Positions 1 through 7,554 of a stretch of 64,000 nucleotides of DNA are shown here, in pieces (within the stretch, counting starts at the first letter, position 1; every line of letters starts with the position of its first letter). The position numbers were made by a program, and so were the translations under genes. The stretch is from Burkholderia cepacia ATCC 25416 (GTDB lineage Bacteria > Pseudomonadota > Gammaproteobacteria > Burkholderiales > Burkholderiaceae): NCBI RefSeq assembly GCF_001411495.1, contig NZ_CP012981.1:2790001-2854000 (forward strand). Direction: 5' to 3'. The notes under the pieces are model-generated. The model made no database searches. It worked only from the letters and a program-made list of their open reading frames with translations, and was not told the origin of the DNA.

Positions 1-1776
1 CGCGTCGACGCGTGGCTGTGCGAACTGAAGGAAGCGCAGATTCGCGACGGGCTGCACGTGTTCGGTGCGTCGCCGGCCGGGCGCCAGCGGCGCGACACGC
101 TGCTGGCGCTCGCGCGCTTTCCGGTCGGCGACGGCAAGGGCGCACGCGCAGGACTGATCGGCGCGCTCGCGCGCGATCTCGCGCTCGGCGACGATTTCGA
201 TCCGCTCGCGGCCGACTGGGCCGCGCCGTGGGTCGGCCCGCGACCGGCGATCCTGCAGGCGCTCGACGCATCGCCGTGGCGCCACGCGGGCGATACGCGC
301 GAGCGGCTCGAACGGCTCGCGCAGCAATGGCTGGACAGGGTGTGTGCAGCCGACGGCAGCCATACGGGCGCGGAAGACGCGACGCCCCCCGGCGACTGGC
401 CGCACACGCTTGTCGTGATCGAGCGCGTCCGCGCGACGCTGCTGCCGGCGCTCGACGCGTGCGGCGGCGAGGAAATGCGGCAGCTGCTGCGCGGGCTCGA
501 CGGCCGCTTCGTGCCGCCGGGGCCGAGCGGCTCGCCGTCGCGCGGCCGCCCCGACGTGCTGCCGACCGGCCGCAATTTCTACTCGGTCGACACGCGCGCG
601 GTGCCGACGCAGGCCGCGTGGACGCTCGGCCTGAAATCCGCGCAGCAGCTGATCGAGCGCCATCTGCAGGATCACGGCGACTATCCGCGCGCGATCGGGC
701 TGTCGGTGTGGGGCACGGCGACGATGCGCACGGGCGGCGACGACATCGCGCAGGCGTTCGCGCTGCTTGGCGTGCGGCCGAAATGGGCGCACGGCAGCCA
801 CCGCGTGACCGACTTCGAGATCCTGCCGATCGAGATCTTCGACCGGCCGCGCATCGACGTGACGCTGCGCGTATCGGGTTTCTTCCGCGACGCGTTCCCG
901 AACCTGATGCATCTGTTCGACGCAGCGGTGCAGGCAGTGGCCGCGCTCGACGAGCCGGAGGAACTGAACCCGATCCGCGCGCGCATCGAGCGCGAACGCG
1001 CGAAGTGGGTCGCACAGGGCGTGGCGCCGGACGAAGCGCACCGCCGCGCCGGCTGGCGCGTGTTCGGCGCGCGGCCGGGCAGCTACGGCGCGGGCCTGCA
1101 GGACCTGATCGACCAGCGCCGCTGGCAGACCGACGCCGATCTCGCGGAGGCGTACCGCCAGTGGGGCGGTCATGCGTATGCGCAGAACAGCGCGGGCGAC
1201 GCCGCGGCCGACGTGTTCGGCGAGCGGCTCGCGACGATCGACGTGGTCGTGCAGAACCAGGACAGCCGCGAGCACGACATCCTCGATTCGAACGACTACT
1301 ACCAGTTCCAGGGCGGGATGACCGCGGCGGTGCGGCACCTGTCCGGGCAGCAGCCGAGCATCTACCACGGCGACCACGCGAACCCGGTCGCGCCGAAGAT
1401 GCGCACGCTGCGCGAGGAAATCGCGCGCGTGATCCGTTCACGCGTCGTCAACCCGAAATGGCTCGACGGCGTGAAGCGCCATGGTTACAAGGGTGCCGCC
1501 GAGCTGGCGGCGACCGTCGACTACCTGTACGGCTATGACGCGACCGCGCGCGTGCTGTCCGACCACCAGTACGCGCTCGTCGCCGACGCGTACCTGTTCG
1601 ACGACGCCACCCGCGCGTTCCTCGAGCGGCACAACCCGAAGGCGCTGCACGGCATCTGCGAACGCTTCGTCGAGGCGATGCAGCGCGGCCTGTGGCAGCA
1701 GCCGGGCGACTATCGCGAGCGGATCGAAGCGGTCTGGCTCGACAGCGAACAACTCCAGGAAGGGGGACGGCGATGA
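1..1776 (+). CDS. cobN: Cobaltochelatase large subunit CobN, C-terminal part (5' end outside window)
   Basis: The frame is open from base 1 and gives 591 residues, roughly the last half of a CobN (full proteins are about 1,250 residues or more). CobN is the porphyrin-type large subunit of the ATP-dependent cobaltochelatase that inserts cobalt into hydrogenobyrinate a,c-diamide. Recognisable conserved stretches include YSVDTRAVPTQAAW near base 580 and DILDSNDYYQFQGGM near 1279-1323, both typical of the CobN/BchH family C-terminus. The stop overlaps the next start as ATGA (1773-1776), so translation with the AAA+ chelatase gene is probably coupled. Identification is firm; only the N-terminal half is unseen. 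Confidence 0.95.
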   Translation, partial: RVDAWLCELKEAQIRDGLHVFGASPAGRQRRDTLLALARFPVGDGKGARAGLIGALARDLALGDDFDPLAADWAAPWVGPRPAILQALDASPWRHAGDTRERLERLAQQWLDRVCAADGSHTGAEDATPPGDWPHTLVVIERVRATLLPALDACGGEEMRQLLRGLDGRFVPPGPSGSPSRGRPDVLPTGRNFYSVDTRAVPTQAAWTLGLKSAQQLIERHLQDHGDYPRAIGLSVWGTATMRTGGDDIAQAFALLGVRPKWAHGSHRVTDFEILPIEIFDRPRIDVTLRVSGFFRDAFPNLMHLFDAAVQAVAALDEPEELNPIRARIERERAKWVAQGVAPDEAHRRAGWRVFGARPGSYGAGLQDLIDQRRWQTDADLAEAYRQWGGHAYAQNSAGDAAADVFGERLATIDVVVQNQDSREHDILDSNDYYQFQGGMTAAVRHLSGQQPSIYHGDHANPVAPKMRTLREEIARVIRSRVVNPKWLDGVKRHGYKGAAELAATVDYLYGYDATARVLSDHQYALVADAYLFDDATRAFLERHNPKALHGICERFVEAMQRGLWQQPGDYRERIEAVWLDSEQLQEGGRR

Positions 1777-2849
1777 CCGATCCGACGACGCACCGCGCGC
1801 GCGCGGTTTTTCCGTTTGCGGCGCTCGTCGCACAGGACGCGCTGCAGCAGGCGCTGCTGCTCGCCGCGATCGACCCGTCGCTCGGCGGCGTGCTCGTGAG
1901 CGGCCCGCGCGGCACCGCGAAATCGACCGCCGCGCGCGGCCTCGCCGAGCTGTTGCCGGAAGGGCAGTTCGTCACGCTGCCGCTGTCGGCGAGCGACGAG
2001 CAGGTGACGGGGACGCTCGACCTCGCGCATGCACTCGCCGAAAACGGCTTGCGCTTCCGGCCGGGCCTGCTCGCGCGGGCGCATCTCGGCGTGCTGTATG
2101 TCGACGAGGTGAACCTGCTCGCCGACGGGCTCGTCGATACGCTGCTCGACGTCGCCGCGAGCGGCGTGAACATCGTCGAACGCGATGGCGTGTCGCATGC
2201 GCACGACGCGCGCTTCGTGCTCGTCGGCACGATGAATCCCGAGGAGGGCGAGCTGCGTCCGCAACTGCTCGACCGCTTCGGCCTGATGGTCGAACTGGAG
2301 AACTGCTTCGACGCCGCGCAGCGCGAGCGGATCGTGAAGGCGCGGCTTGCGTTCGATCTCGATCCGGAGGCGTTCCGCGCGCGCCACGCATCCGCGCAGC
2401 GCGCACTCGGCGAACGGATTCACGCGGCGCGCGCACGGCTGGCGACACTCGATTTCGGCGATGCGGTGCATGCGCACGTCAGCGCGCTGTGCATCGACGC
2501 GGCCGTCGACGGGCTGCGTGCCGATCTCGTGATGTTGCGCGCGGCGCGCGCGCTCGCCGCACTGGAGCAGGCCGATGCGGTGACGGTGTCGCATGTGGCG
2601 CGCGTGGCCGAAGCCGTGCTGCGGCACCGGCGCCATGCCGGTGCGCCGCCGTCGTCCGGCGCGTCGCAGCCGGATCGCGCAAGCGACGACCGTTCGCCGC
2701 CGGATGCACGCCAGCAGCCGGACGATCAACCGGCCGCAAGCGGGAACGGCGCCGCGGTCGCGCAGGGCGACTGGGGCTACCTGCGGCCCGAGCCGGCGGG
2801 GCTGCGCGACGTGAAAAGCGTGGTGCCGCTGCCGCTAAAAAAACACTGA
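1773..2849 (+). CDS. AAA+ ATPase of the magnesium/cobalt chelatase type (ChlI-like), zero-frame product
   Basis: This 358-residue protein is the AAA+ motor subunit expected to work with CobN. Walker A is GPRGTAKST (residues 44-52), Walker B is VLYVDEVNLL, and GTMNPEEGELRPQLLDRFG is the ChlI/BchI sensor region. The C-terminal 80 residues are Pro/Ser/Gln-rich, like the acidic/proline linker that joins the AAA+ and VWA halves of ChlD proteins. The ATG at 1773 overlaps the cobN stop and is preceded by a strong AGGAAGGGGG ribosome-binding site. The frame ends at a TGA (2847-2849) right after an A7 run; ribosomes slipping back one base would continue into the VWA frame (see 2837-2896). No CobS or CobT is in the window, so this ChlI-type subunit probably replaces CobS. 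Confidence 0.9.
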   Translation: MTDPTTHRARAVFPFAALVAQDALQQALLLAAIDPSLGGVLVSGPRGTAKSTAARGLAELLPEGQFVTLPLSASDEQVTGTLDLAHALAENGLRFRPGLLARAHLGVLYVDEVNLLADGLVDTLLDVAASGVNIVERDGVSHAHDARFVLVGTMNPEEGELRPQLLDRFGLMVELENCFDAAQRERIVKARLAFDLDPEAFRARHASAQRALGERIHAARARLATLDFGDAVHAHVSALCIDAAVDGLRADLVMLRAARALAALEQADAVTVSHVARVAEAVLRHRRHAGAPPSSGASQPDRASDDRSPPDARQQPDDQPAASGNGAAVAQGDWGYLRPEPAGLRDVKSVVPLPLKKH

Positions 2850-2896
2850 GCCATCGAGCCGGCGCCGCCGCGAACGCCGTTCGCGGTCCTCGATGG
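2837..2896 (+). promoter_or_regulatory. Predicted programmed -1 ribosomal frameshift signal
   Basis: The zero-frame codons CTA AAA AAA CAC TGA contain the heptamer A AAA AAA (2837-2843), a classical X XXY YYZ slippery site. Seven bases later a hairpin starts: CCATCGAG (2851-2858) pairs perfectly with CTCGATGG (2889-2896). Inside it CCGCGAA (2868-2874) pairs perfectly with TTCGCGG (2880-2886) around a five-base loop. Slip site, 7-nt spacer and strong GC stem are the standard parts of a -1 frameshift cassette. A slip gives a 584-residue AAA+-VWA protein; no slip gives the 358-residue AAA+ protein. Frameshifting in ChlD-type chelatase genes has been proposed before; the assignment here rests on the sequence. 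Confidence 0.8.
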
Positions 2897-3526
2897 CAGC
2901 CAGGCGCAGCCGCGCGCGTGCCGGGCACGGCGCGCACCGGCACGGCCGTCGCATGGCCGGCGACGTTCGCCGCGAAGCGCGGCGATCCGTTGCATCGCGG
3001 CCATCTGCGCTTCCGGAAGCGGGCGGGCGCACCGGATGCACTGCATTGCTTCGTGCTCGACTGTTCGGCGTCGATGCTGTCGCACGAGCGGCTCGCACTG
3101 GCGAAGGGGCTGATCGTCGCGTATTTCGACCAGGCCGCGCGCGATCGAGTCGAAACCGCGCTGGTCTGTTTCGGCGGCGACGGCGCGGCACGGCGCTTCG
3201 GCCCGGCCGTGCCGCGCTGGTGGAATGCGCGCTGGCTCGAACCGGTCGACGGTGGCGGCGGTACGCCGCTCGCGGACGGCATCGCGGCCGCCGCGCAGTT
3301 GCTCGCGCGCGCGGCGCGGCGCGATCCGGACAAGCAGCGCTGGCTGTGGGTGCTGTCCGACGGACGCACGCGCGAGATGCCGGCCAAACCCGCGGCGGCC
3401 GATCACGTCTTGTTCGTCGACTTCGACGATGCGGCCGTGCGGATCGGGCAGGGTGAGCGGCTGGCCGCCGCGTGGGGCGCGCAGTGGGTGACGGCCGACG
3501 CGCTGTGCTCGGGCCACACCGGCTGA
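2843..3526 (+). CDS. VWA-domain chelatase subunit (ChlD C-terminal half), reached by -1 frameshift
   Basis: From the slip point the -1 frame encodes 227 residues ending at 3526. It carries a von Willebrand A domain with the metal-binding MIDAS motif DCSAS (bases 3059-3073), followed by GGGGTPLADG and VLSDGRTREMP, which match the TPLADG and LSDG segments of ChlD/BchD/CobT VWA domains. Fused to the AAA+ part it would be the ChlD-like partner in a CobN-ChlD-ChlI chelatase. There is no ATG upstream of the VWA domain in this frame; the only alternative is a GTG at 2918 with a poor ribosome-binding site. That supports expression mainly through frameshifting. A genome annotator may record this as a separate gene or a frameshifted pseudogene. 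Confidence 0.85.
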   Translation, partial: TLSHRAGAAANAVRGPRWQPGAAARVPGTARTGTAVAWPATFAAKRGDPLHRGHLRFRKRAGAPDALHCFVLDCSASMLSHERLALAKGLIVAYFDQAARDRVETALVCFGGDGAARRFGPAVPRWWNARWLEPVDGGGGTPLADGIAAAAQLLARAARRDPDKQRWLWVLSDGRTREMPAKPAAADHVLFVDFDDAAVRIGQGERLAAAWGAQWVTADALCSGHTG

Positions 3527-3586
3527 TCGCCGGCCGCGGTGCGCTATGATCGCCGCTTCCCCTTCTGCCCACTGGAAAAAACCGCC

Positions 3587-4039
3587 ATGCAAGTACTGGT
3601 CGATGCCGACGCGTGTCCCGCCGTCATCAAGGACATGCTGTTTCGCGCCGCGCGTCGTGCCGAAATCTGCGTGACGCTGGTCGCGAACCAGTTCCTGCGC
3701 ACGCCGCCGTCGCCGTTCATCAAGGCGGTGCAGGTGCCGGCCGGCTTCGACGTCGCCGATGCGCGCATCGTCGAGCTGGCGGAAGCCGGCGACCTCGTGA
3801 TCACCGCCGACATCCCGCTGGCCGCCGCCGTCCTCGACAAGGGCGCGCATGCGCTCGACCCACGCGGCAACTGGTTCAGCCGCGAGAACATCGAGGAACG
3901 CCTGTCGACGCGCGCGATGATGGACCAGTTGCGCAGCGCCGGGATCGACACGGGCGGGCCGGCGCCGTTCAGCGCGCGCGACGGCAAGGCGTTTGCATCG
4001 CAGCTCGACCGGTTCCTGGCCCGGCACGGCAAGCCTTGA
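3587..4039 (+). CDS. YaiI/YqxD-family protein (UPF0178)
   Basis: The 150-residue protein starts MQVLVDADACP and matches the YaiI/YqxD family in length (about 150 residues) and key motifs. These are the N-terminal DADACP, GFDVADARIVELA, GDLVITADIPLAA and the C-terminal FSARDGKAFASQLDR. The Asp-rich pattern resembles PIN/NYN-like nucleases, but the biochemical role of the family is not established. The ATG at 3587 is preferred over an in-frame upstream start at 3539 because homology begins here. It follows the chelatase gene by 60 bp in the same direction, and nothing suggests a shared function. Confidence 0.9.
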   Translation: MQVLVDADACPAVIKDMLFRAARRAEICVTLVANQFLRTPPSPFIKAVQVPAGFDVADARIVELAEAGDLVITADIPLAAAVLDKGAHALDPRGNWFSRENIEERLSTRAMMDQLRSAGIDTGGPAPFSARDGKAFASQLDRFLARHGKP

Positions 4040-4221
4040 GGCCGGGGGCAACGGCCGCGCGTCGTGATCGTCCTGAAGCGGGGGAACACCCGCACGCCAT
4101 GCGTCGCCATGCCGCACCGTTGAATCCGCATCGAATCGCGTTCATCACCCGGGCCGGGATGCACGTTTGCACCGACGCTGCTATCGTGGCGCAAACGACA
4201 ACCCAACCCAGGAGCGCACGC

Positions 4222-4794
4222 GTGACACCGACCCAACTTCTCGTTCCGACCTTCACCCACATGCTGCGCGCACAGACCGCGTGGCTCGACAAGGCCGCCG
4301 CGCACCGGCAGGCCGCGGGCGACGCGCCCGACGCGGCGATGACGTTGAAGCTGGCGCCCGACATGTATCCGCTCGCGGCACAGGTGCGCTTCTCGTGCTT
4401 CCAGGCCATGGAGCCCATCCACCGGCTGCGTGGCGAACCGTTGCCGGCTGCACTGCTGGCCTTGCGCGAGGCGGGATGGAATGCGGATGCGCAGCCCGGC
4501 TCGCTCGCCGATGCGCAGGCGATCATCGCCGGCACGCTCGCATTTCTCGGCGAACTCGCGCCGGACGCGCTCGACGGCGGCGGCGCGCTGCCGATCGCGC
4601 TCGAGTTGCCGAACGGAGTCGCATTCGACATGACAGGCGAACAGTACGCGCGCGACTGGGCACTGCCGCAGTTCAATTTCCACGCGATCACCGCTTACGC
4701 GATCCTGCGCCACCATGGCGTCGAACTCGGCAAGGCCGACTACGTGTCGCACATGCTCGCGTACGTCCGGCCGGGCACGATTCCGCAAGGTTGA
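4222..4794 (+). CDS. DUF1993 family protein
   Basis: The 190-residue protein begins with GTG (TPTQLLVPTFTHML) just after an AGGAG ribosome-binding site at 4210-4214. It shows the DUF1993 pattern: an N-terminal helix with a central KLAPDMYPLAAQVRF, then YVSHMLAYVRPG at the end. The family is related to DinB-like four-helix bundles and is of unknown function. The open frame extends far upstream, but the ribosome-binding site and the start of family similarity support 4222. The next gene starts 13 bases after the stop, so the two are probably cotranscribed. Confidence 0.8.
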   Translation: MTPTQLLVPTFTHMLRAQTAWLDKAAAHRQAAGDAPDAAMTLKLAPDMYPLAAQVRFSCFQAMEPIHRLRGEPLPAALLALREAGWNADAQPGSLADAQAIIAGTLAFLGELAPDALDGGGALPIALELPNGVAFDMTGEQYARDWALPQFNFHAITAYAILRHHGVELGKADYVSHMLAYVRPGTIPQG

Positions 4795-4807
4795 ACCTCG
4801 TAGCGAC

Positions 4808-5134
4808 ATGACACGGGCACTCTTCATCTGCAGCCGCAACCGGCTGCGCAGCCCGACGGCCGAAGCGGTATTCGCCGCGTGGCCGGGTGTCGAAACCGAT
4901 TCGGCGGGCCTCGCGCCCGATGCGGACACGCACGTGTGCGCCGAGCAGCTCGACTGGGCCGACGTCGTGTTCGTGATGGAGCGCGCGCACAAGACCAGAC
5001 TGGCCGCGCAATTCGGTACGCATCTGCGGCACAAGAAGGTCGTCTGCCTCGACATTCCCGATCGCTACACGTACATGCAGCCCGAACTCGTCATGCTGCT
5101 CGAACGCAAGGCCGGCCCGTTCCTGCGCACGTGA
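4808..5134 (+). CDS. Low-molecular-weight protein tyrosine phosphatase-like protein (COG4551 type)
   Basis: The 108-residue protein begins TRALFICSRNRLRSPTAE, with the CX5R(S/T) phosphatase loop as CSRNRLRS at residues 8-15. It ends with a DIPDRYTYMQPELV segment, where classical LMW phosphatases have their general-acid Asp loop. At about 108 residues it is shorter than classical LMW-PTPs (about 150) and matches the compact predicted-phosphatase subgroup. It lies 13 bp downstream of the DUF1993 gene in the same direction. Activity is inferred from the motif, and the natural substrate is unknown. Confidence 0.85.
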   Translation: MTRALFICSRNRLRSPTAEAVFAAWPGVETDSAGLAPDADTHVCAEQLDWADVVFVMERAHKTRLAAQFGTHLRHKKVVCLDIPDRYTYMQPELVMLLERKAGPFLRT

Positions 5135-5155
5135 CGGGCGCGGGCGGGATCGACG

Positions 5156-5578
5156 TCAGCGCAGCCGGCCGTTCGCAATCGCCGAAAAACAGTCGAGCCG
5201 CAGCAGCTCGATGATCTTGCGCGTCGGCACGCTCGCCCGGAGCGTGTCGAGCCGGTCGACGGTGAACCACTTGCAGCGGGCGATCTCGTTGCTCGCGCGC
5301 GGCGTCAGGTGCGCCGGCACGTCGGCCACGAACACGTGGTGGAGCTTCGTCAGCCCGCCGAACTGCACCGCGTAGTCGAGTGCGAGCCCCTCCAGCCGTG
5401 TTTCCTCGGCAAGCTCCCGCAGTGCGGCGTCGAGCGGCGTCTCGCCGCGCCGGATCGTGCCGCCCGGCAGCGACCAGCGCGACGCGGTGCGAGCGACCAG
5501 CAGCACGCTGCCGTGCTGGCGGCACACGATCGTGGCGCGTTCCTTGATGACGGTGAGGGTGTCCGGCCCGGTACTCAT
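5156..5578 (-). CDS. Nudix hydrolase
   Basis: The protein of about 140 residues contains a full Nudix box, starting GGTIRRGETPLDAALRELAEE, with the GX5EX7REUXEE spacing. This box binds metal and cleaves nucleoside diphosphates linked to another moiety. I chose the ATG at 5578 (MSTGPDTLTV); another in-frame ATG lies three codons upstream at 5587. Substrate cannot be read from sequence. It is transcribed convergently to the phosphatase-like gene, with 21 bp between the stops. Confidence 0.9.
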   Translation of the reverse strand: MSTGPDTLTVIKERATIVCRQHGSVLLVARTASRWSLPGGTIRRGETPLDAALRELAEETRLEGLALDYAVQFGGLTKLHHVFVADVPAHLTPRASNEIARCKWFTVDRLDTLRASVPTRKIIELLRLDCFSAIANGRLR

Positions 5579-5727
5579 GTTCGGCAAAACAGGTGCTGAA
5601 TCGTGGAGAATGTGCGCGTCGGCGGCGCGTTGCCCGGCCGCGGCCGCGACGGCTTGCAGGCAGCCGCAGCGATCCTACCGGTCGTTCATGACAGTTCCGT
5701 GCACGGCGTCGCGCAACGGACGCCGGG

Positions 5728-5967
5728 TCATGTGTGCGTATAGATCCCGTTGCGCGTCGGCTTCACGTGGCGCGGATGGCGGCGCTTGTGAACGGCACGC
5801 CGATGGTGAGGCGGCGGGCTCGCGTGCCGTGCGGCCGGCGCGGTGGCGTGCGGCGCTCCCCCGGGCATCTGCGTCTGTCCCTCGCCGAAGTGGTACGTCT
5901 GGGTCTGCGCATGTCCGACACCCAGCGTCGACGCCAGCACGAAGGCCGCCAGCAGCATCCGTTTCAT
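5728..5967 (-). CDS. Small secreted His/Arg-rich hypothetical protein
   Basis: The product is 79 residues. It begins with a clear Sec signal peptide (MKRMLLAAFVLASTLGVGHA, probable cleavage after GHA), so the mature part would be periplasmic or secreted. The mature chain is rich in His, Pro and Arg (for example PPPHHRRAVHKRRHPRH), a composition that could bind metal or anionic surfaces. The start at 5967 is chosen because the signal peptide begins there, although the frame is open upstream. No family was recognised. Confidence 0.65.
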   Translation of the reverse strand: MKRMLLAAFVLASTLGVGHAQTQTYHFGEGQTQMPGGAPHATAPAARHASPPPHHRRAVHKRRHPRHVKPTRNGIYTHT

Positions 5968-6111
5968 GAATAGTCCGCCTGAATTTTTCGAGATAGAGAT
6001 TTCCCGCCAGCTTAGCGAAAGGCGGGGCGCCATCGCAACCGGCCCGTGTTCGGTGTCGTCCCCACTTGCGCACGGCGACGTCTTCCGCAGGGTCTCAGGG
6101 TGCCGCCGGGG

Positions 6112-6148
6112 TTGACAACATAATTCCCGGATGTGAATATAAATTCAC
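6112..6148 (+). promoter_or_regulatory. Promoter region with perfect 16-bp palindromic operator upstream of the CoA-transferase operon
   Basis: A consensus -35 box TTGACA lies at 6112-6117. At -10 distance sits the perfect palindrome GTGAAT-ATAA-ATTCAC (6133-6148), in an AT-rich patch unusual for this genome. The palindrome would cover the -10 region, so a repressor bound there should block RNA polymerase. The first gene starts about 100 bp downstream. A candidate regulator is the IclR protein at 10226-10969 at the end of the same cluster (inference). Confidence 0.5.
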
Positions 6149-6244
6149 GCACAAGAATTATTCGTCGAATCCGGACGGTCGCGCCGCAGGCGCCTGGCCT
6201 GCCGGAACCGGCAGTCCGATCAACCGGAACCAGGAGCGGGACGC

Positions 6245-7441
6245 ATGGCGGAATACGAGCAGCAGGGCGCGCTGGCGGGATTGCGCATCATCGATCTGTC
6301 GCGGGTGCTGGGCGGCCCGTACGCCACGCAGATCCTTGCCGACCACGGCGCGGAGGTGATCAAGGTCGAACCGCCGTCCGGCGACGAAACACGCACGTGG
6401 GGGCCGCCGTTCGACGGCGATACCGCGTCGTACTTCCTCGGGGTGAACCGCAACAAGCTCGGCATCGCGCTCGACCTGACGCAACCGGCCGACCGCGAGC
6501 GGCTGCTCGGCCTGCTCGACGACGCGGACGCCATCGTCGAGAACTTCAAGATCGGCACGATGGAGCGCTGGGGGCTCGGTTTCGACGCACTGCATGCGCG
6601 GTTTCCGCGCCTCGTCCATTGCCGCGTGTCGGGCTTTGGTGCGGACGGCCCGCTCGGCGGGTTGCCCGGCTACGACGCGGCCGTGCAGGCGCTCGCGGGG
6701 CTGATGAGCGTCAATGGCGAAGCGGGCGGCGCGCCGCTGCGGGTCGGCGTGCCGATCGTCGATCTCGTCACCGGGCTGAACGCGGCGCTCGGCGTGCTGA
6801 TGGCGCTGCGCGAGCGCGACGCGAGCGGCCGCGGCCAGTTCGTCGAAGCGACGCTGTTCGACTGCGCGTTGTCGATCCTGCATCCGCACACGCCGAACTT
6901 CTTCCATTCGGGCAACGCGCCCGTGCGCACCGGCAACGCGCATCCGAACATCACGCCGTACGACAGCTTTCCGACGGCGAGCGTCGACATCTTTCTCGCG
7001 GTCGGCAACAACGGGCAGTTCGCGGCGCTGTGCGACGTGCTCGGCACGCGCGACTGGCCCGGCGATCCGCGTTTCGCGGACAACCGCGCGCGCAGCGCGA
7101 ACCGCGCCGTGCTGCGCACGCTGCTCGAAACGGCGCTCGCCGCGCACGACGGCGCGGCGCTCGCCGAGCAGCTGATGCGCCGCGGCGTGCCGTGCGCGCC
7201 GGTGCTCGGGCTCGATGCGGCGCTCGATCATCCGCATGTCGCGCATCGGGAGATGAAGGTCGAGCTGGGCCGGCATCGCGGCATCGCGTCGCCGATCAAG
7301 CTCGGCCGCACGCCGGCCACGTACCGGCGGCCGCCGCCCGCGCTGAACGAACACGTGGCGCAGGTATTCGCCGACGCCGGCACGACCGGCTGCGCGACCG
7401 AACGCGATAACGACCGCGATAACGCCCCGCGCCGGAACTGA
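6245..7441 (+). CDS. CaiB/BaiF-type CoA-transferase (family III)
   Basis: The 398-residue protein has the hallmarks of family III CoA-transferases: LRIIDLSRVLGGPYATQ and DHGAEVIKVEPPSGDETR at the N-terminus. It also has FLGVNRNKLGIALDL and PRLVHCRVSGFGADGP, the region after the catalytic Asp. Such enzymes move CoA between a carboxylate and an acyl-CoA. It opens a run with a CitMHS-type transporter, an acyl-CoA dehydrogenase and an IclR regulator. A reasonable job is activating an imported carboxylic acid for oxidation; the substrate cannot be named. The ATG at 6245 follows GGAGCGGGACGC. Confidence 0.92.
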   Translation: MAEYEQQGALAGLRIIDLSRVLGGPYATQILADHGAEVIKVEPPSGDETRTWGPPFDGDTASYFLGVNRNKLGIALDLTQPADRERLLGLLDDADAIVENFKIGTMERWGLGFDALHARFPRLVHCRVSGFGADGPLGGLPGYDAAVQALAGLMSVNGEAGGAPLRVGVPIVDLVTGLNAALGVLMALRERDASGRGQFVEATLFDCALSILHPHTPNFFHSGNAPVRTGNAHPNITPYDSFPTASVDIFLAVGNNGQFAALCDVLGTRDWPGDPRFADNRARSANRAVLRTLLETALAAHDGAALAEQLMRRGVPCAPVLGLDAALDHPHVAHREMKVELGRHRGIASPIKLGRTPATYRRPPPALNEHVAQVFADAGTTGCATERDNDRDNAPRRN

Positions 7442-7554
7442 CCGGCATCGCGGCCGCCGACGCGTACCGCGCGACCGGCGGCGCTGTACCGCACGACCAT
7501 TCGAACCCCACGCCGGCCCACCCACGGGCGCACCGGCTGAAGAGGAGACGCATC

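Noticed and set aside
2837..2849. A7 run as a simple sequencing error or ordinary frameshift mutation
   Set aside because: Possible, but the in-phase slip heptamer plus correctly spaced perfect hairpin and the lack of a downstream start favour programmed frameshifting.
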